A stretch of 64,000 nucleotides of DNA from Polynucleobacter sp. AM-26B4 (GCF_018882285.1 NZ_JACVOT010000001.1:751916-815915); one strand, 5' to 3'. Counted from the stretch's first letter, positions 1 through 9,726 are shown. Program-made: numbers and translations. The notes: generated by a model from the sequence alone, not told the origin.

Positions 1-633
1 TGAAGCACCGTTAGTAGAACCTGTGTCGTAGCCACCTGTATTTTCACCCTCAGCACGGAACAACTGTACTGTTGCGCCAGAGAAAGTTGGAAGCTTGTAA
101 GCTACTGTATTGTCAGAGTTGTCGCCTAAAGAGTCGATACCAGTTGCTGCTGCACCAGCAACGCCACCGATACGCTTGCCAACCAAAGCTTGGTTCATAC
201 CAGCAACGTGAGAAGCAGTTGCGTTAACAAAAACGTCAGAATCTGTTGCATCTGTTGTGATCTTACCAACACGAATTTCACCAAAACCACCACTTACGTA
301 CATGTTTGATTCACGGCTGAAGAATGTGTTTGTACCTGTTGTACCAGAAACACCAGTCACAGAACCAGATCCACCAGTATCAGGAGACATACCAGTTTCT
401 AAGAAGAAACCAGCTTTTAGACCACCACCTAAATCTTCAACGCCAGCAAAAGTAATACGGCTTGTAGCGTAAACGTTTGAATTTACTTTACCTACGTTAC
501 CTTGGCCTGCAGTACCAATGTCATGTGAGCCAACAGACTGATCAATACGACCAGAAATAGTTACTGATGATTGAGCTTGCACTGTACCAGCAACCATTGC
601 TAGGGCTGCAGAAGCGATTAATAATTTTTTCAT
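1..633 (-). CDS. Gram-negative general porin, 5' part (gene runs off the left edge)
   Basis: The gene starts with ATG at 633 and stays open for 211 codons to base 1, so only the N-terminal part is present. Residues 1-20 form a signal peptide ending in VQA before QSSVTISG, a typical Sec cleavage site. The following residues alternate in beta-strand fashion (TISGRIDQSVG, SRITFAGVEDLGGGLKAGF, FSRESNMYVSGGFGEIRVGK), the pattern of OmpC-like porins of the Burkholderiales (Porin_4 type), which make 16-stranded trimeric channels in the outer membrane for small hydrophilic solutes. A GGAG ribosome site lies about 8 bases before the ATG. The 5' leader has a short imperfect stem (666-680). Family assignment is firm; substrate preference cannot be read from this part. 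Confidence 0.9.
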   Translation of the reverse strand, partial: MKKLLIASAALAMVAGTVQAQSSVTISGRIDQSVGSHDIGTAGQGNVGKVNSNVYATSRITFAGVEDLGGGLKAGFFLETGMSPDTGGSGSVTGVSGTTGTNTFFSRESNMYVSGGFGEIRVGKITTDATDSDVFVNATASHVAGMNQALVGKRIGGVAGAAATGIDSLGDNSDNTVAYKLPTFSGATVQLFRAEGENTGGYDTGSTNGAS

Positions 634-876
634 TCGTAAATCTCCAAAAATGTGAAATAAACGTACCTAGTTAATCTAGGGACCTATCCATACTGCAACA
701 GGTCATTGGCTCTTATTATGTAGTTGCGGGGCTGCGGGGGTGTTTCTCTGTCGATTTTTGATACAAATTCACATAGTGTTGCATCTGCGCAACAAATCAT
801 TTTTAATTCACTGTATTTCAAGAGAAATTAGGTGTTAAATACATATTAACCCTAATAAAAAAGGTATTTTTGTCAT
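634..876. other. Intergenic region between divergent porin and Sel1 genes
   Basis: This 243-base spacer separates two divergent genes and should carry both promoters and the porin leader. I see a small inverted repeat, CCTAG-TTAAT-CTAGG at 666-680, inside the probable porin 5' leader. No clean -35/-10 pair stands out on either strand, and no small open frame with a ribosome site is visible. Confidence 0.4.
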
Positions 877-2520
877 ATGGCAAGCAGAGAATTCCTGAAA
901 ATCATGAAATTAGCCCGTTCTGGTGATGCTTTGGCGCAACAGAAAATAGGCCATATTTATATGCTTGGGGACGATGGAGTGCCCAAAAACTCTCAAAATG
1001 CTTTGCTTTGGCTTGAAAAAGCATCTATAAGTATCGGATTTAATGAAGAAATATTCAATTTTGTGGCCGATCACCTTGAACTCACAATCAACCTTTCCTC
1101 AAGCCAAGCACCCTTTGCCTGGAAATGCCTTTTATTAGCTGCCAATGCAGGACACACCCGTGCCAGATGGCTGATGGCACAAGCCATCTCTCAATTTGCA
1201 CCTCAAACAAATCAAATATCTGAAACACCCATCACGGCTTTGGCATTTGCACAAATGTCTGAAAAAAATTGGCATGATGCTGGTGGTCTTGAATCATTTC
1301 GCATAGCGGCTCATCGCTATTTAGAAGAGCTGGCTGACTTATCTTCTTTCAATGAGCAAGCTTCTGCTAAAAAATTACTTGCGCAATGTTTGCAAGATGG
1401 TCGATTAGGTACATTGGATGTTGATCGCTCAAAAAAAATCATCGCCTCATTAGCGACTCAATCCAATGATATTGGTTTAAGTAGCTTACTTTCTTTAGGC
1501 TTCTCTTTCAGTCAAGGTATTGATTCCAGCTTGGTCCCTGCATTGAAGATGCACCTACCGAGCTTACTTAGCAATAAAAAACACCAACAGGAACACCTCC
1601 CCATTTACTGGGCAGGATGGCAACAATTACAAAATACTGATGCATTAGAAATTGCTGCTGAGCTGGGTCACGTTCCAGCGCAACTCGCCATGGGTTTGCG
1701 CCTTGCAAAATTAGACTCAATAGTTGATGAAGTCATTGGTAATGATAAAAACGATTCATCAGCTAGTAATACAAAAAAAGAAAAAGAATTAACAACAAAC
1801 TCTGGTAACGCTCGCTTAAAGCGCGCAGTGTATTGGCTGAAGCTTGCTGCCAATCACGGCGAACGAGAAGCTTGGTATGCGCTGGGCTTGATTAATCGCA
1901 TGCCTCAATATTCTGGATACAGTGCCGAAGACAGTGATACTTATTTTGATAAAGCGGCCGACCTAGGACATCCTCAAGCTCAATACCGCAAAGGTGCCGC
2001 ACTCTGGCGCAAACGTGCGCAACTATCAGAAGAAGTTGAAGGCTTACAAGCCTCCTATTGGGTATGGCATGCCTCACAACAAGGTGTGCCAGAAGCACAA
2101 GAATTACTTTCTAAAATTATGGAAAGTCATTCCAATCCCAAGACAAACGATTGGCATCAACTAGCAAGTGCTGTTGCTCAAGCAATGAGTGAAAATTCTC
2201 ATCGCTTCACTGGAGAAATACTTCTCATGTGTCATCGGGTGATTGTGGCAAATCAATTAAATTTATCAAAAGCAGAATTATTGCTTGCTGACATTGCAGC
2301 CATTCAACATGAACATGGTGCAGTGGTAGACATCAGAGCAGAACTACCCCGCTCAACTCCACGACTCATCCTGATTGAAACACTCGAACAACGAAAAGCA
2401 TTGATGATGGCCAGCAAAGCATTTGCGAATGCTGAACTCAGTAACAGTTTGGATGAAGGTAATTTAAGACAGCGACGTTATCGCTTAGAAAAACTCATGG
2501 AGATGGTGCAAGTTAAATAA
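877..2520 (+). CDS. Sel1-repeat (TPR-like) protein, 547 aa
   Basis: The protein is built of Sel1-like repeats, alpha-helical hairpins related to TPRs that mediate protein-protein contacts. Recognisable units lie near residues 20-50 (AQQKIGHIYMLGDDGVPKN, then NALLWLEKA), about 262-276, 312-340 (AVYWLKLAANHGEREAWYAL), 352-375 (YFDKAADLGHPQAQYRKGAA) and 388-408. Between about residues 60 and 260 the repeats are degenerate or absent. No signal peptide or membrane segment is evident, so a cytoplasmic location is likely. The ATG at 877 has only a weak upstream AAGG. The gene stands alone, divergent from the porin and convergent with tatC. Its partner is unknown; a regulatory or scaffolding role would be a guess. 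Confidence 0.75.
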   Translation: MASREFLKIMKLARSGDALAQQKIGHIYMLGDDGVPKNSQNALLWLEKASISIGFNEEIFNFVADHLELTINLSSSQAPFAWKCLLLAANAGHTRARWLMAQAISQFAPQTNQISETPITALAFAQMSEKNWHDAGGLESFRIAAHRYLEELADLSSFNEQASAKKLLAQCLQDGRLGTLDVDRSKKIIASLATQSNDIGLSSLLSLGFSFSQGIDSSLVPALKMHLPSLLSNKKHQQEHLPIYWAGWQQLQNTDALEIAAELGHVPAQLAMGLRLAKLDSIVDEVIGNDKNDSSASNTKKEKELTTNSGNARLKRAVYWLKLAANHGEREAWYALGLINRMPQYSGYSAEDSDTYFDKAADLGHPQAQYRKGAALWRKRAQLSEEVEGLQASYWVWHASQQGVPEAQELLSKIMESHSNPKTNDWHQLASAVAQAMSENSHRFTGEILLMCHRVIVANQLNLSKAELLLADIAAIQHEHGAVVDIRAELPRSTPRLILIETLEQRKALMMASKAFANAELSNSLDEGNLRQRRYRLEKLMEMVQVK

Positions 2521-2572
2521 CTTAGTTTTTTAACTATTTACTTTTATATTTCTAATTAATTTAATTCGTAAA

Positions 2573-3364
2573 TTAATTCGCTGCAGCTTCCTCAGCCTCT
2601 TCCGCAGGGTCTAACTTCTTCTCATAGAACCTGGCCACAAAAATACCCAACTCATACAAGATACAAAGAGGGACAGCCAACAATAATTGTGACAACACAT
2701 CTGGCGGCGTCACAACTGCAGCGATCACGAAGGCGCCCACAATCACATAAGGGCGTATCTCTTTGAGCTTTTTGATTCTGACCATGCCCAGCTTCACCAA
2801 GACCACCACAACCACGGGTACTTCGAAGGTCAAACCAAATGCCAAGAAAGTGGTCATGGCAAAACTCAAATACTTATCAATGTCCGTCGCCATATCAGCA
2901 CCTAAGGGTGCGTTGTAATGCGCCATGAATTGAAATACGGTTGGGAACACTAAGAAGTAGGCGAATGCCATACCAGCGATGAATAACAAATAACTGCTGG
3001 TCACAATCGGTAGGATCAATTGACGCTCGTGGCTATACAAACCCGGAGCAATAAAAGCCCACAACTGATACATGATCACAGGCAAAGCGCCCAAGAATGC
3101 AACCAACATCGTGACTTTCATTGGCACAAAGAATGAACCCGTGACATCGGTCACGATCATCTTGCCGCCACTTGGTAATGCATCAAGTAATGGCTTAGAG
3201 AACAAATGGAAAATATCGGGCGCCCAATACACCAAACACAAAAACACCAATAACAAAGCACCGACTGCTTTGATCAAGCGATCACGCAGCTCAAATAAAT
3301 GAGACAGGAATGTTTCTTGGATTCCGTCTTCTTTATCTGCTTCAGGTGTTTGATTTTGTGACAT
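2573..3364 (-). CDS. tatC: Sec-independent protein translocase subunit TatC
   Basis: TatC is the polytopic inner-membrane receptor that, with TatB, recognises twin-arginine signal peptides and exports folded proteins. At 263 aa it has the normal length. The cytoplasmic N-terminus carries the conserved HLFELRDRL motif (about residues 22-30), followed by six hydrophobic segments, and the conserved Phe/Pro-rich loop around FVPMKVTMLVAFLGALP. The charged C-terminal tail is rich in Glu and Ala. It is the last gene of the tatA-tatB-tatC unit, 19 bases after tatB, and converges with the Sel1 gene. The tat genes follow the his operon through HIT, an arrangement common in Burkholderiales. Confidence 0.97.
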   Translation of the reverse strand: MSQNQTPEADKEDGIQETFLSHLFELRDRLIKAVGALLLVFLCLVYWAPDIFHLFSKPLLDALPSGGKMIVTDVTGSFFVPMKVTMLVAFLGALPVIMYQLWAFIAPGLYSHERQLILPIVTSSYLLFIAGMAFAYFLVFPTVFQFMAHYNAPLGADMATDIDKYLSFAMTTFLAFGLTFEVPVVVVVLVKLGMVRIKKLKEIRPYVIVGAFVIAAVVTPPDVLSQLLLAVPLCILYELGIFVARFYEKKLDPAEEAEEAAAN

Positions 3365-3383
3365 GGTTTAAATACTTGCGCTT

Positions 3384-3872
3384 TTAAAAAAATGATTTTG
3401 GTGTTTTTTGCTGACTAGCAGCACGACGAAAACGCTTCACTCTGGCAGCGCCTGACTGAATCTTTGTTTTCACGCCAGTGTTGCGCTTGTACCACTGAGG
3501 CATCGCTGTTTTCTTGACACCCCAGCTATCGCGACCTTGACGCACATTGCTTTTAGGTTCACGCACAGCGTAGTTATTATCAAAGTCATAACTGAACTCA
3601 GGATCGTTCAAACTCGAACTCGCCTCGCTCGTGACTTGATTGATGCTGGACTCAACATCTTTCACAGCTGAAGTTGCAGCTTCTTGCATCTTCTTGAGTT
3701 CATCTAACTCAACTTGACGATTGACTTCACTTTTCACCTCAGCCATATAACGCTGAGCACGACCCAATAAATTACCCGCCATGCGAGCAACCTTTGGCAA
3801 ACGCTCAGGACCAATCACCACCAATGCGACTACCGCAATGAGGGCGAGCTTGGAAACTCCAAGATCGATCAT
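3384..3872 (-). CDS. tatB: Sec-independent protein translocase subunit TatB
   Basis: TatB pairs with TatC as the initial receptor for twin-arginine precursors. The 162-residue product starts with the family signature: a short periplasmic end, a single membrane helix (about residues 5-21, LGVSKLALIAVVALVVIGPE), the GPERLP hinge and then an amphipathic helix (VARMAGNLLGRAQRYM). A long charged, probably helical tail follows, ending in a basic Arg/Lys-rich segment. The hinge sequence GPERLP, in place of the FGTKKL-type hinge of TatA, identifies it as TatB. An 87-base gap separates it from tatA, the largest in this small cluster; tatC follows closely. Confidence 0.95.
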   Translation of the reverse strand: MIDLGVSKLALIAVVALVVIGPERLPKVARMAGNLLGRAQRYMAEVKSEVNRQVELDELKKMQEAATSAVKDVESSINQVTSEASSSLNDPEFSYDFDNNYAVREPKSNVRQGRDSWGVKKTAMPQWYKRNTGVKTKIQSGAARVKRFRRAASQQKTPKSFF

Positions 3873-3959
3873 GTCAAATGAACTTAAAAATAATGATGGT
3901 GTGTATCAAGCTCAGGTGTGTGTACCAGCAATGGCAAACACACCCAATGCTTGGAGGTC

Positions 3960-4190
3960 TTAACCTCTGTTCACATCCTTGGCTTGAACATCCACTGTCT
4001 TGCCATCGTTCTGACCTTGGATCTGATTAGCAGGATCTGCTGGCTTCTCTTCGCCATTCTTCATGCCATCTTTAAAGCCTTTAACAGCTCCACCCAAATC
4101 TGAACCAATGTTGCGCAATTTTTTAGTACCGAACACCAAAAGAACGATCACTAAAACAATAATCCAATGCCAAACGCTAAATGAACCCAT
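3960..4190 (-). CDS. tatA: Sec-independent protein translocase subunit TatA
   Basis: TatA oligomerises to form the pore or membrane-weakening patch through which folded Tat substrates cross. The 76-aa protein has the canonical layout: N-terminal helix at about residues 6-20 ([15 protein letters not shown]), the [14 protein letters not shown] hinge and amphipathic helix, then a short acidic and polar tail. The FGxKKL hinge separates it from TatB next door. It lies 14 bases downstream of the HIT gene, so it is probably co-transcribed from the his side. Confidence 0.96.
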   Translation of the reverse strand: MGSFSVWHWIIVLVIVLLVFGTKKLRNIGSDLGGAVKGFKDGMKNGEEKPADPANQIQGQNDGKTVDVQAKDVNRG

Positions 4191-4204
4191 TTTTTAACTC
4201 CTAA

Positions 4205-4582
4205 TTAGTTTTTATTCCACGGACGGGGGCCACCCATCACATGCATGTGCAAATGGTAAACCTCTTGACCACCATCTACACCGTTATTGATAACTACACG
4301 AAAGCCCCCGGAGTCGCCAGGGCGGCATCCTTGCTCTTGGGCAAGGCGCGGTGCAATTGTTAACATTCTACCCAGTAATTCACCATCTGCGCTAGAGGTA
4401 TTCATTAAATTAGCAAAATGACGCTTAGGCACAATCAGAAAATGAACCGGCGCCGCTGGATTTATGTCATGAAAGGCAAATAAATCCTCGTCCTCAAAGA
4501 CCTTTTTACTCGATATTTGACCGGCAATGATTTTGCAAAAAATGCAGTTTTCTGAATGGTTGTGAGTAGATTCTTGGCTCAT
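4205..4582 (-). CDS. HIT-family nucleotide hydrolase (HinT-like)
   Basis: This 125-residue protein is a histidine triad hydrolase of the HinT branch, which cleaves adenosine 5'-phosphoramidates and related nucleotides. The triad is visible as H110-L-H112-M-H114, followed by VMGGPRPW. The N-terminal CIFCKIIAG segment (residues 13-21) and the VPKRHFANL stretch (51-59) are also typical. It sits 20 bases after hisE and 14 before tatA, a placement repeated in many betaproteobacteria, where HIT is carried at the tail of the his operon. Its physiological substrate here is unknown. Confidence 0.93.
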   Translation of the reverse strand: MSQESTHNHSENCIFCKIIAGQISSKKVFEDEDLFAFHDINPAAPVHFLIVPKRHFANLMNTSSADGELLGRMLTIAPRLAQEQGCRPGDSGGFRVVINNGVDGGQEVYHLHMHVMGGPRPWNKN

Positions 4583-4602
4583 AAGACTGAACTTAGGGAA
4601 GA

Positions 4603-4989
4603 TTATGATTTTCTGGCGGCTTTTTCAGCAATGCCAGAAACCCCTTCGCGGCGCTCTAACTCAGCAATCACATCTTCAGGACGCAAATTGAACTGAGACA
4701 AAGCCACGAAACAGTGGAACCAAAGATCGGCAATCTCACCCACCAACTTGCTTTGCATTTCTGGGGCTAAGTTGGCAAAACGACTATCTTTGGCAGCCAT
4801 CACAGTCTCAGCAGCTTCTTCGCCAATCTTTTTCAAGATCGCGTCATCGCCCTTACTGAACAACTTGGCAATATATGAAACATCAGGATTAGCATTGCCT
4901 GCTAAAAAATCAGCGCGACGAGCATCCACCACATCGGCCAATCGTTTGATAGCATCCATGTTGTTATTTGATTTGGTTTGCTCTGTCAT
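4603..4989 (-). CDS. hisE: Phosphoribosyl-ATP pyrophosphohydrolase
   Basis: HisE performs the second step of histidine synthesis, hydrolysing PR-ATP to PR-AMP and pyrophosphate. The 128-residue all-alpha protein has the MazG-like metal-binding region: [16 protein letters not shown] around residues 55-70 and the [10 protein letters not shown] segment around 85-95. The start is uncertain: ATG at 4989 gives an Asn/Lys-rich N-terminal extension, while an internal ATG 10 codons on ([11 protein letters not shown]) would match the family better. hisE and hisI are separate genes here, unlike the fused hisIE of enterobacteria. Confidence 0.95.
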   Translation of the reverse strand: MTEQTKSNNNMDAIKRLADVVDARRADFLAGNANPDVSYIAKLFSKGDDAILKKIGEEAAETVMAAKDSRFANLAPEMQSKLVGEIADLWFHCFVALSQFNLRPEDVIAELERREGVSGIAEKAARKS

Positions 4990-5054
4990 GTTTATCTCTG
5001 TCGTATTTAGCTTAGTAGTTATTGAGGCATTTGCCCGAATGGAACAACTCTAAA

Positions 5055-5432
5055 CTATTTTTTCCAAACAGGGCCATTCGGTGTTTTTTCTAAATCCAAG
5101 AAAAAACAACTGTGCTCACCCGTGTGGCAAGCAATGCGATCCTTTTGATCCACCTTGATCAAAATCGTATCGCCATCACAATCCAAATGAATACTCTTCA
5201 CTGTCTGCACATGGCCAGACTCTTCGCCCTTGTGCCAAATATTTTTTCTAGAACGTGACCAATACACGGCCTCGCCTTTTTCTAAAGTTAGCTGCAATGA
5301 TTCACGGTTCATCCACGCCATCATCAGCACATCACCAGTATCAAATTCTTGAGCAATCACAGCCACCAAGCCCTGCTCATTCCAAGTCACTTGGTCTAGC
5401 CAGTTATTTGATTGTGCATTTTTATCACTCAT
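5055..5432 (-). CDS. hisI: Phosphoribosyl-AMP cyclohydrolase
   Basis: HisI opens the adenine ring of PR-AMP (third step). The 125-residue protein shows the metal sites expected of the family: D84-C85-D86-x-D88 and C102 with C109 in the [11 protein letters not shown] stretch; the three cysteines bind zinc and the aspartates magnesium. The [16 protein letters not shown] segment (about 59-74) is the usual substrate loop. It is a stand-alone cyclohydrolase lying between hisF and hisE. Confidence 0.97.
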   Translation of the reverse strand: MSDKNAQSNNWLDQVTWNEQGLVAVIAQEFDTGDVLMMAWMNRESLQLTLEKGEAVYWSRSRKNIWHKGEESGHVQTVKSIHLDCDGDTILIKVDQKDRIACHTGEHSCFFLDLEKTPNGPVWKK

Positions 5433-5469
5433 GTAAATTCCAAATTAGTTGGGTTAGATGCGTTGGATG

Positions 5470-6228
5470 CTAAAGGCGCACCGGTATACCTTGCTCTGCC
5501 ATCAACTGTTTGGCTTGACCCACCGTGTATTCACCAAAGTGAAAAATACTCGCGGCCAACACTGCATCAGCATGACCTTCTTTGATGCCATCAGCCAAAT
5601 GCTGCAAATTACCCACACCACCTGATGCAATCACCGGCACAGATACAGCATCACTAACTGCACGTGTCAAAGCCAAATCAAATCCATTTTTTGTACCGTC
5701 GCGATCCATGCTGGTCAATAAAATTTCACCAGCACCTCGTTTAGCTACTTCTTGCGCCCAAGCAATCGCATTGATACCTGAGTTCTTACGACCACCATGC
5801 GTGAACACTTCCCACACACCTGGTGAAGTTTGTTTGGCATCAATGGCCACCACGATGCATTGCGAACCATACTTGGCGGCAGAATCAGAGACCAAATCTG
5901 GATTAGCCACAGCAGCAGAGTTCATGCCCACTTTATCTGCACCAGCATTCAGCAAACGACGCACATCGGCCACGGCACGCACACCACCACCGACTGTTAA
6001 AGGAATGAACACTTGTGAGGCCACATCTTCGATGATGTGCAAAATCAAATCACGCTCATCAGATGTGGCAGTGATATCTAAAAAAGTAATTTCATCGGCG
6101 CCCTGATCGTCATAACGCTTGGCAATTTCAACAGGATCACCCGCATCACGCAACTCAACAAAGTTCACGCCCTTCACCACCCGACCTGCGGTGACGTCTA
6201 AACAAGGAATGATTCTTTTTGAAAGCAT
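5470..6228 (-). CDS. hisF: Imidazole glycerol phosphate synthase, cyclase subunit
   Basis: HisF is the TIM-barrel half of IGP synthase. It uses ammonia from HisH to convert PRFAR to imidazole glycerol phosphate and AICAR. Both catalytic aspartates are present: D11 in RIIPCLDV and D130 in VVAIDAK. The phosphate loops TVGGGVR (around 78-84) and ASGGVGN are intact, and the length of 252 aa is normal. The partner gene hisH lies two genes upstream with hisA between them. An 88-base AT-rich gap separates it from hisA, larger than elsewhere in the operon, but no convincing promoter was found there. Confidence 0.98.
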   Translation of the reverse strand: MLSKRIIPCLDVTAGRVVKGVNFVELRDAGDPVEIAKRYDDQGADEITFLDITATSDERDLILHIIEDVASQVFIPLTVGGGVRAVADVRRLLNAGADKVGMNSAAVANPDLVSDSAAKYGSQCIVVAIDAKQTSPGVWEVFTHGGRKNSGINAIAWAQEVAKRGAGEILLTSMDRDGTKNGFDLALTRAVSDAVSVPVIASGGVGNLQHLADGIKEGHADAVLAASIFHFGEYTVGQAKQLMAEQGIPVRL

Positions 6229-6316
6229 GAATGTTTTATTACTTTTTTATTTGTTTGTTTACTTATCTAATTAACATACTATGACTGATGATCAATGACT
6301 TAATAAATTCTCACCG

Positions 6317-7054
6317 TCACTTCTTACCATCGGCATACTTTTGAGCCTTGGCAAGATCAAGATCGCCGGTATAAATCGCACGACCCGCGATCACACCCAT
6401 CACGCCCTCTGGCTCAGCAGCACACAAAGCATCAATGTCTTTCATATTGGTCAAGCCACCACTGGCAATGATTGGAATGTTCACCGCTTGCGCTAACTTC
6501 ACAGTGGCGTCCATATTGATACCTTGCAACATACCATCGCGACCAATGTCGGTATAGACAATGGCTTCAACACCATAGTCTTCGTATTTTTTTGCTAAAT
6601 CAATCACTTCGTGACCGGTTAATTTGCTCCAACCATCGGTGGCCACTTTGCCATCTTTGGCATCTAGACCAACAATGATGTGTCCTGGAAAAGCCACACA
6701 TGCATCTTGTAAAAATCCTGGGTTCTTCACCGCAGCAGTACCGATGATCACGTAGCTGATGCCATCATCCAATAAACGCTCAATAGTTTCTAAATCACGA
6801 ATACCACCACCCAATTGAACAGGAATATCGTCACCAACCGCTTTCAGAATTGATTTGATCGCAGATTCATTTTTAGGTTTACCAGCAAAGGCACCATCCA
6901 AATCAACCAAGTGCAAACGACGTGCACCTTGCTCAACCCAGTGCTTTGCCATCGCGCCCGGATCTTCTGAGAAAGTCGTGACTTTATCCATATCACCTTG
7001 CTCTAAACGAACACAGTGGCCTTGTTTAAGATCAATTGCAGGTATTAACAACAT
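6317..7054 (-). CDS. hisA: ProFAR isomerase (HisA)
   Basis: HisA catalyses the Amadori isomerisation of ProFAR to PRFAR. It is a 245-residue half-barrel-duplicated TIM barrel homologous to HisF. The catalytic aspartates are D8 (IPAIDLK) and D169 (VYTDIGRDG), and the phosphate-binding loops QLGGGIRD (about 80-87) and IASGGL are conserved. It is 22 bases downstream of hisH. The general fold is shared with TrpF, but the spacing and motifs are clearly those of HisA. Confidence 0.97.
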   Translation of the reverse strand: MLLIPAIDLKQGHCVRLEQGDMDKVTTFSEDPGAMAKHWVEQGARRLHLVDLDGAFAGKPKNESAIKSILKAVGDDIPVQLGGGIRDLETIERLLDDGISYVIIGTAAVKNPGFLQDACVAFPGHIIVGLDAKDGKVATDGWSKLTGHEVIDLAKKYEDYGVEAIVYTDIGRDGMLQGINMDATVKLAQAVNIPIIASGGLTNMKDIDALCAAEPEGVMGVIAGRAIYTGDLDLAKAQKYADGKK

Positions 7055-7076
7055 GATAGATATTTAATAAAAATGA

Positions 7077-7754
7077 TTAAGGTTGCCAACGAGTGAAATT
7101 CTGATACAAACGCAAACCTAAGTGTGCGCTTTTTTCTGGGTGAAACTGTGTTGCAAAAATATTATCTTTTGCCAAGGCACATGTAAACAAAGATCCGTAA
7201 TCTGTTGCACCTACAGTATGAGCTGAATTAGCAGGAACTGCATAGTAGCTGTGCACAAAATAAAAGGCACTGTTATCTGGAATACCTTCCCACAGAGCGT
7301 GCTTTTGAACTTGTTGCACTTGATTCCAACCCATGTGCGGCACTTTGAAGTGTGAGCCATCGGCCTGATTTTTTCCAGCCAAATCAAAACGAATCACCTT
7401 GCCTGGCAACAAACCAAGACCTGGCGTGACATTCGTTCCAGCGGGTGCATCAAAACGAACCTCGGTGCTGCTCTCAAATAGCATTTGCTCACCCACACAA
7501 ACACCCAACATTGGTTTAGTGCGGCTGACTTCTAAAACGGCGTCCAATAATCCAGACTCTTGCAAATGTGACATGCAATCAGGCATGGCACCTTGTCCTG
7601 GCAACACCACTTTGTCAGCCGCTTTAATTTCTTCAACTTTTGAAGAGATCATCACTTTTGCTTCAGGAGCAGCATGCATCAATGCCTGTGCAACTGAGCG
7701 CAGATTACCCATTCCGTAATCGACAATGGCAATGCTTGGTGAATTTTTAGACAA
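7077..7754 (-). CDS. hisH: Imidazole glycerol phosphate synthase, glutaminase subunit
   Basis: HisH is a class I glutamine amidotransferase that supplies ammonia to HisF. The triad is visible: nucleophile C86 in [10 protein letters not shown], and H205 with E207 in TQFHPEKS. The N-terminus has the [11 protein letters not shown] motif that contacts HisF, and an oxyanion strand LPGQGAMPD lies near residues 51-59. At 225 aa it is slightly longer than the E. coli enzyme. It is located between hisB and hisA. Confidence 0.97.
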   Translation of the reverse strand: MSKNSPSIAIVDYGMGNLRSVAQALMHAAPEAKVMISSKVEEIKAADKVVLPGQGAMPDCMSHLQESGLLDAVLEVSRTKPMLGVCVGEQMLFESSTEVRFDAPAGTNVTPGLGLLPGKVIRFDLAGKNQADGSHFKVPHMGWNQVQQVQKHALWEGIPDNSAFYFVHSYYAVPANSAHTVGATDYGSLFTCALAKDNIFATQFHPEKSAHLGLRLYQNFTRWQP

Positions 7755-7793
7755 GGTCTGAACCTAATAGCGGACAGGTGAGTGGACGAGTTT

Positions 7794-8381
7794 TTACAAA
7801 CTACCTTTTGTAGAAGGAACCACACCACTGGCACGAGGGTCTAATTCCAAAGCCATGCGCAAAGCACGACCAAAGGCCTTAAACACTGTTTCAATTTGGT
7901 GGTGCGCATTGATGCCGCGAATATTGTCGATGTGCAAAGTCACACCCGCGTGGTTCACGAACCCGCGGAAAAACTCAATCGTCAAATCAACATCAAAATC
8001 ACCCACGCGTGCGCGTGTGAAAGGCACATGGAACTCCAAGCCTGGACGACCTGAAAAATCAATCACAACGCGTGACAAAGTTTCATCCAACGGCACATAA
8101 GAATGGCCATAACGGGTGATACCTTTTTTATCGCCCACTGCCTTAGCAATCGCTTGACCCAAAGTGATGCCCACATCTTCAACAGTGTGGTGATCATCAA
8201 TGTGCGTGTCGCCTTTGGCTGTAACAGCCAAGTCGATCATGCCATGACGAGCAATTTGATCAAGCATGTGATCTAGGAATGGAACCCCAGAATTAAGTTG
8301 AGCTTTACCCGTGCCATCCAGATTGAGAGCAATCTGAATTTGGGTTTCTGAGGTGTTACGAGTGACGTCTACGTTGCGCAT
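7794..8381 (-). CDS. hisB: Imidazoleglycerol-phosphate dehydratase (monofunctional)
   Basis: This enzyme dehydrates imidazole glycerol phosphate to imidazole acetol phosphate. The 195-residue protein is the dehydratase only; the HAD-type histidinol phosphatase domain of enterobacterial HisB is missing, so a separate phosphatase must exist elsewhere. The paired manganese-binding motifs are clear: [12 protein letters not shown] around residues 59-70 and NAHHQIE around 158-164, with [12 protein letters not shown] near the N-terminus. It is the first minus-strand gene after the divergent hisC. There is no Shine-Dalgarno sequence before the ATG; instead a TATTAT box lies six bases upstream. Confidence 0.97.
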   Translation of the reverse strand: MRNVDVTRNTSETQIQIALNLDGTGKAQLNSGVPFLDHMLDQIARHGMIDLAVTAKGDTHIDDHHTVEDVGITLGQAIAKAVGDKKGITRYGHSYVPLDETLSRVVIDFSGRPGLEFHVPFTRARVGDFDVDLTIEFFRGFVNHAGVTLHIDNIRGINAHHQIETVFKAFGRALRMALELDPRASGVVPSTKGSL

Positions 8382-8387
8382 ACCGTC

Positions 8388-8393
8388 ATAATA
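8388..8393 (-). promoter_or_regulatory. Candidate -10 box of hisB, very close to the start codon
   Basis: On the minus strand TATTAT ends six bases before the hisB ATG, with no ribosome site in between. A transcript starting at the usual distance would begin at or within a base or two of the ATG, giving a leaderless mRNA. The matching -35 (GTGGAA with a 17-base gap) is poor, so this is only a candidate. Confidence 0.35.
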
Positions 8394-8516
8394 TCACCGT
8401 CCCCCTGAAATTCCACCCCGTGGTAACCTTCTGAAGGTGCTGATTTTGAACGAAATTAGCTAAAAATCATTGAAATAACCGTATAAATTACTGAATTAAT
8501 AAGGCAAGACAAGAAG

Positions 8517-9584
8517 ATGAGCCGTTTTTGGAGCAAAACTGTTAAAGAGTTAACGCCCTATGTTCCGGGCGAACAACCCAAATTAAGCCAGCTCATCAAG
8601 CTCAATACCAATGAGAGCCCTTATGGCCCCTCTCCGAAAGCATTGGCCGCCATCGCTGCCGCCAATACCGAAGCCTTGCGTCTTTATCCGGACCCAAATT
8701 CTGATGCCTTAAAGCAAAGCATTGCCAAACTTCATGGCCTGACAGCCAATCAAGTATTTGTTGGTAATGGTTCCGATGAAGTCTTGGCCCATGTGTTTTT
8801 AGGCTTACTCAAACACGAAGACCCGATTCTGTTTCCAGACATCACTTACAGCTTTTATCCGGTCTACTGCAAACTCTACGGCATCGCTTTTGACAACATT
8901 CCATTGAGTGATGACTTTTCAATTTCAGTTGCTGACTACCTGAAGAAAAATAATGGTCGTAATGGCGGCATCATTTTCCCGAACCCGAATGCACCCACAG
9001 GCAGAGCTCTGCCTTTAAAAGACATTGAAACATTGCTTCAATCCAACAAAGGCAGCGTTGTGGTGATTGATGAAGCATATGTTGATTTTGGAACTTCATC
9101 AGCCGTGTCATTGATCAAGCAATACAACAACCTCTTGGTCACTCACACCCTATCAAAGTCATATGCTTTGGCTGGCTTGCGTGTAGGTTATGCCGTGGGT
9201 CATCCTGATTTGATTGAAGCACTTGAGCGCGTTAAAAACAGTTTTAACTCTTACCCGATTGATAAATTAGCGATGGCTGGCGCCATGGCAGCCATTGAAG
9301 ATCAAGACTACTTGAAGAAGATCAGTCAGTCTGTCATCAAAACACGTGAGAACTTGATTCAATCACTGAATGCTCTTGGCTTTGAAACAATTCCGTCTTC
9401 AGCTAATTTTATTTTCACGAAACATCCTAAACATGATGCCGCAAATCTATCTGCAGCACTTCGCGAAAAGCACATCATCGTGCGCCACTTCAAATTACCG
9501 AGGATTGATCAATATCTTCGCATCACCATCGGCACTGACGAACAGTGTGATGCATTAGTTAAAGCGATCAAAGAAATTCTTTAA
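8517..9584 (+). CDS. hisC: Histidinol-phosphate aminotransferase
   Basis: HisC is a PLP enzyme converting imidazole acetol phosphate and glutamate to histidinol phosphate. The 355-residue protein shows the class I/II aminotransferase layout: [11 protein letters not shown] near residues 28-38, the GNGSDEVL cofactor-phosphate loop near 82-89, PNPNAPTGR around 156-164, VIDEAYVDF around 183-191, the PLP lysine K214 in [12 protein letters not shown], and the C-terminal RITIGT arginine. It is the only his gene on the plus strand: hisD/hisG lie to its right and hisB to its left, both on the minus strand. In most Burkholderiales hisC lies in line between hisD and hisB, so the gene appears inverted in place. 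Its 3' end overlaps the convergent small gene by 17 bases. Confidence 0.96.
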   Translation: MSRFWSKTVKELTPYVPGEQPKLSQLIKLNTNESPYGPSPKALAAIAAANTEALRLYPDPNSDALKQSIAKLHGLTANQVFVGNGSDEVLAHVFLGLLKHEDPILFPDITYSFYPVYCKLYGIAFDNIPLSDDFSISVADYLKKNNGRNGGIIFPNPNAPTGRALPLKDIETLLQSNKGSVVVIDEAYVDFGTSSAVSLIKQYNNLLVTHTLSKSYALAGLRVGYAVGHPDLIEALERVKNSFNSYPIDKLAMAGAMAAIEDQDYLKKISQSVIKTRENLIQSLNALGFETIPSSANFIFTKHPKHDAANLSAALREKHIIVRHFKLPRIDQYLRITIGTDEQCDALVKAIKEIL

Positions 9585-9726
9585 CTAACTGTGGAATACT
9601 GCATCCGTTATTCGTCTTAACTTTTTGAATAACTGCTTTATTCATCTGATCTATGGTCACTTTTTTATTTGAAGTGCCAAACAGTCCTTTTATCTCAGAT
9701 ATGGCTGATATTTGAAGATCATTCAT
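9568..9726 (-). CDS. 52-residue protein of unknown function, coupled to the DUF1640-like gene
   Basis: I do not recognise a full family. The ATG at 9726 overlaps the stop of the upstream gene as TAATG, and an AGAGG ribosome site sits nine bases before it inside that gene, which argues for real, translationally coupled expression. A longer reading from 9780 would lie in another frame inside the neighbour and is unlikely. Residues 10-36 ([20 protein letters not shown] and on) resemble the C-terminal tails of AbrB/VapB-type antitoxins, which often end in a short linker followed by a 'V-T/S-I-x-x-M-N-x-A-I' helix; the N-terminal DNA-binding hairpin is absent and no toxin is adjacent. It may be a remnant or a small partner of the coiled-coil protein. 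The 3' end overlaps convergent hisC. Confidence 0.5.
   Translation of the reverse strand: MNDLQISAISEIKGLFGTSNKKVTIDQMNKAVIQKVKTNNGCSIPQLVKEFL

Noticed and set aside
2554..2578. AT-only inverted repeat between the Sel1 gene and tatC
   Set aside because: Arms made only of A and T overlap the tatC stop codon; too likely by chance in this composition and too weak for a terminator call.
5582..6106. 174-codon plus-strand open frame opposite hisF
   Set aside because: Lies wholly antisense to hisF, has no ribosome site and no recognisable protein pattern; a shadow of the real gene.
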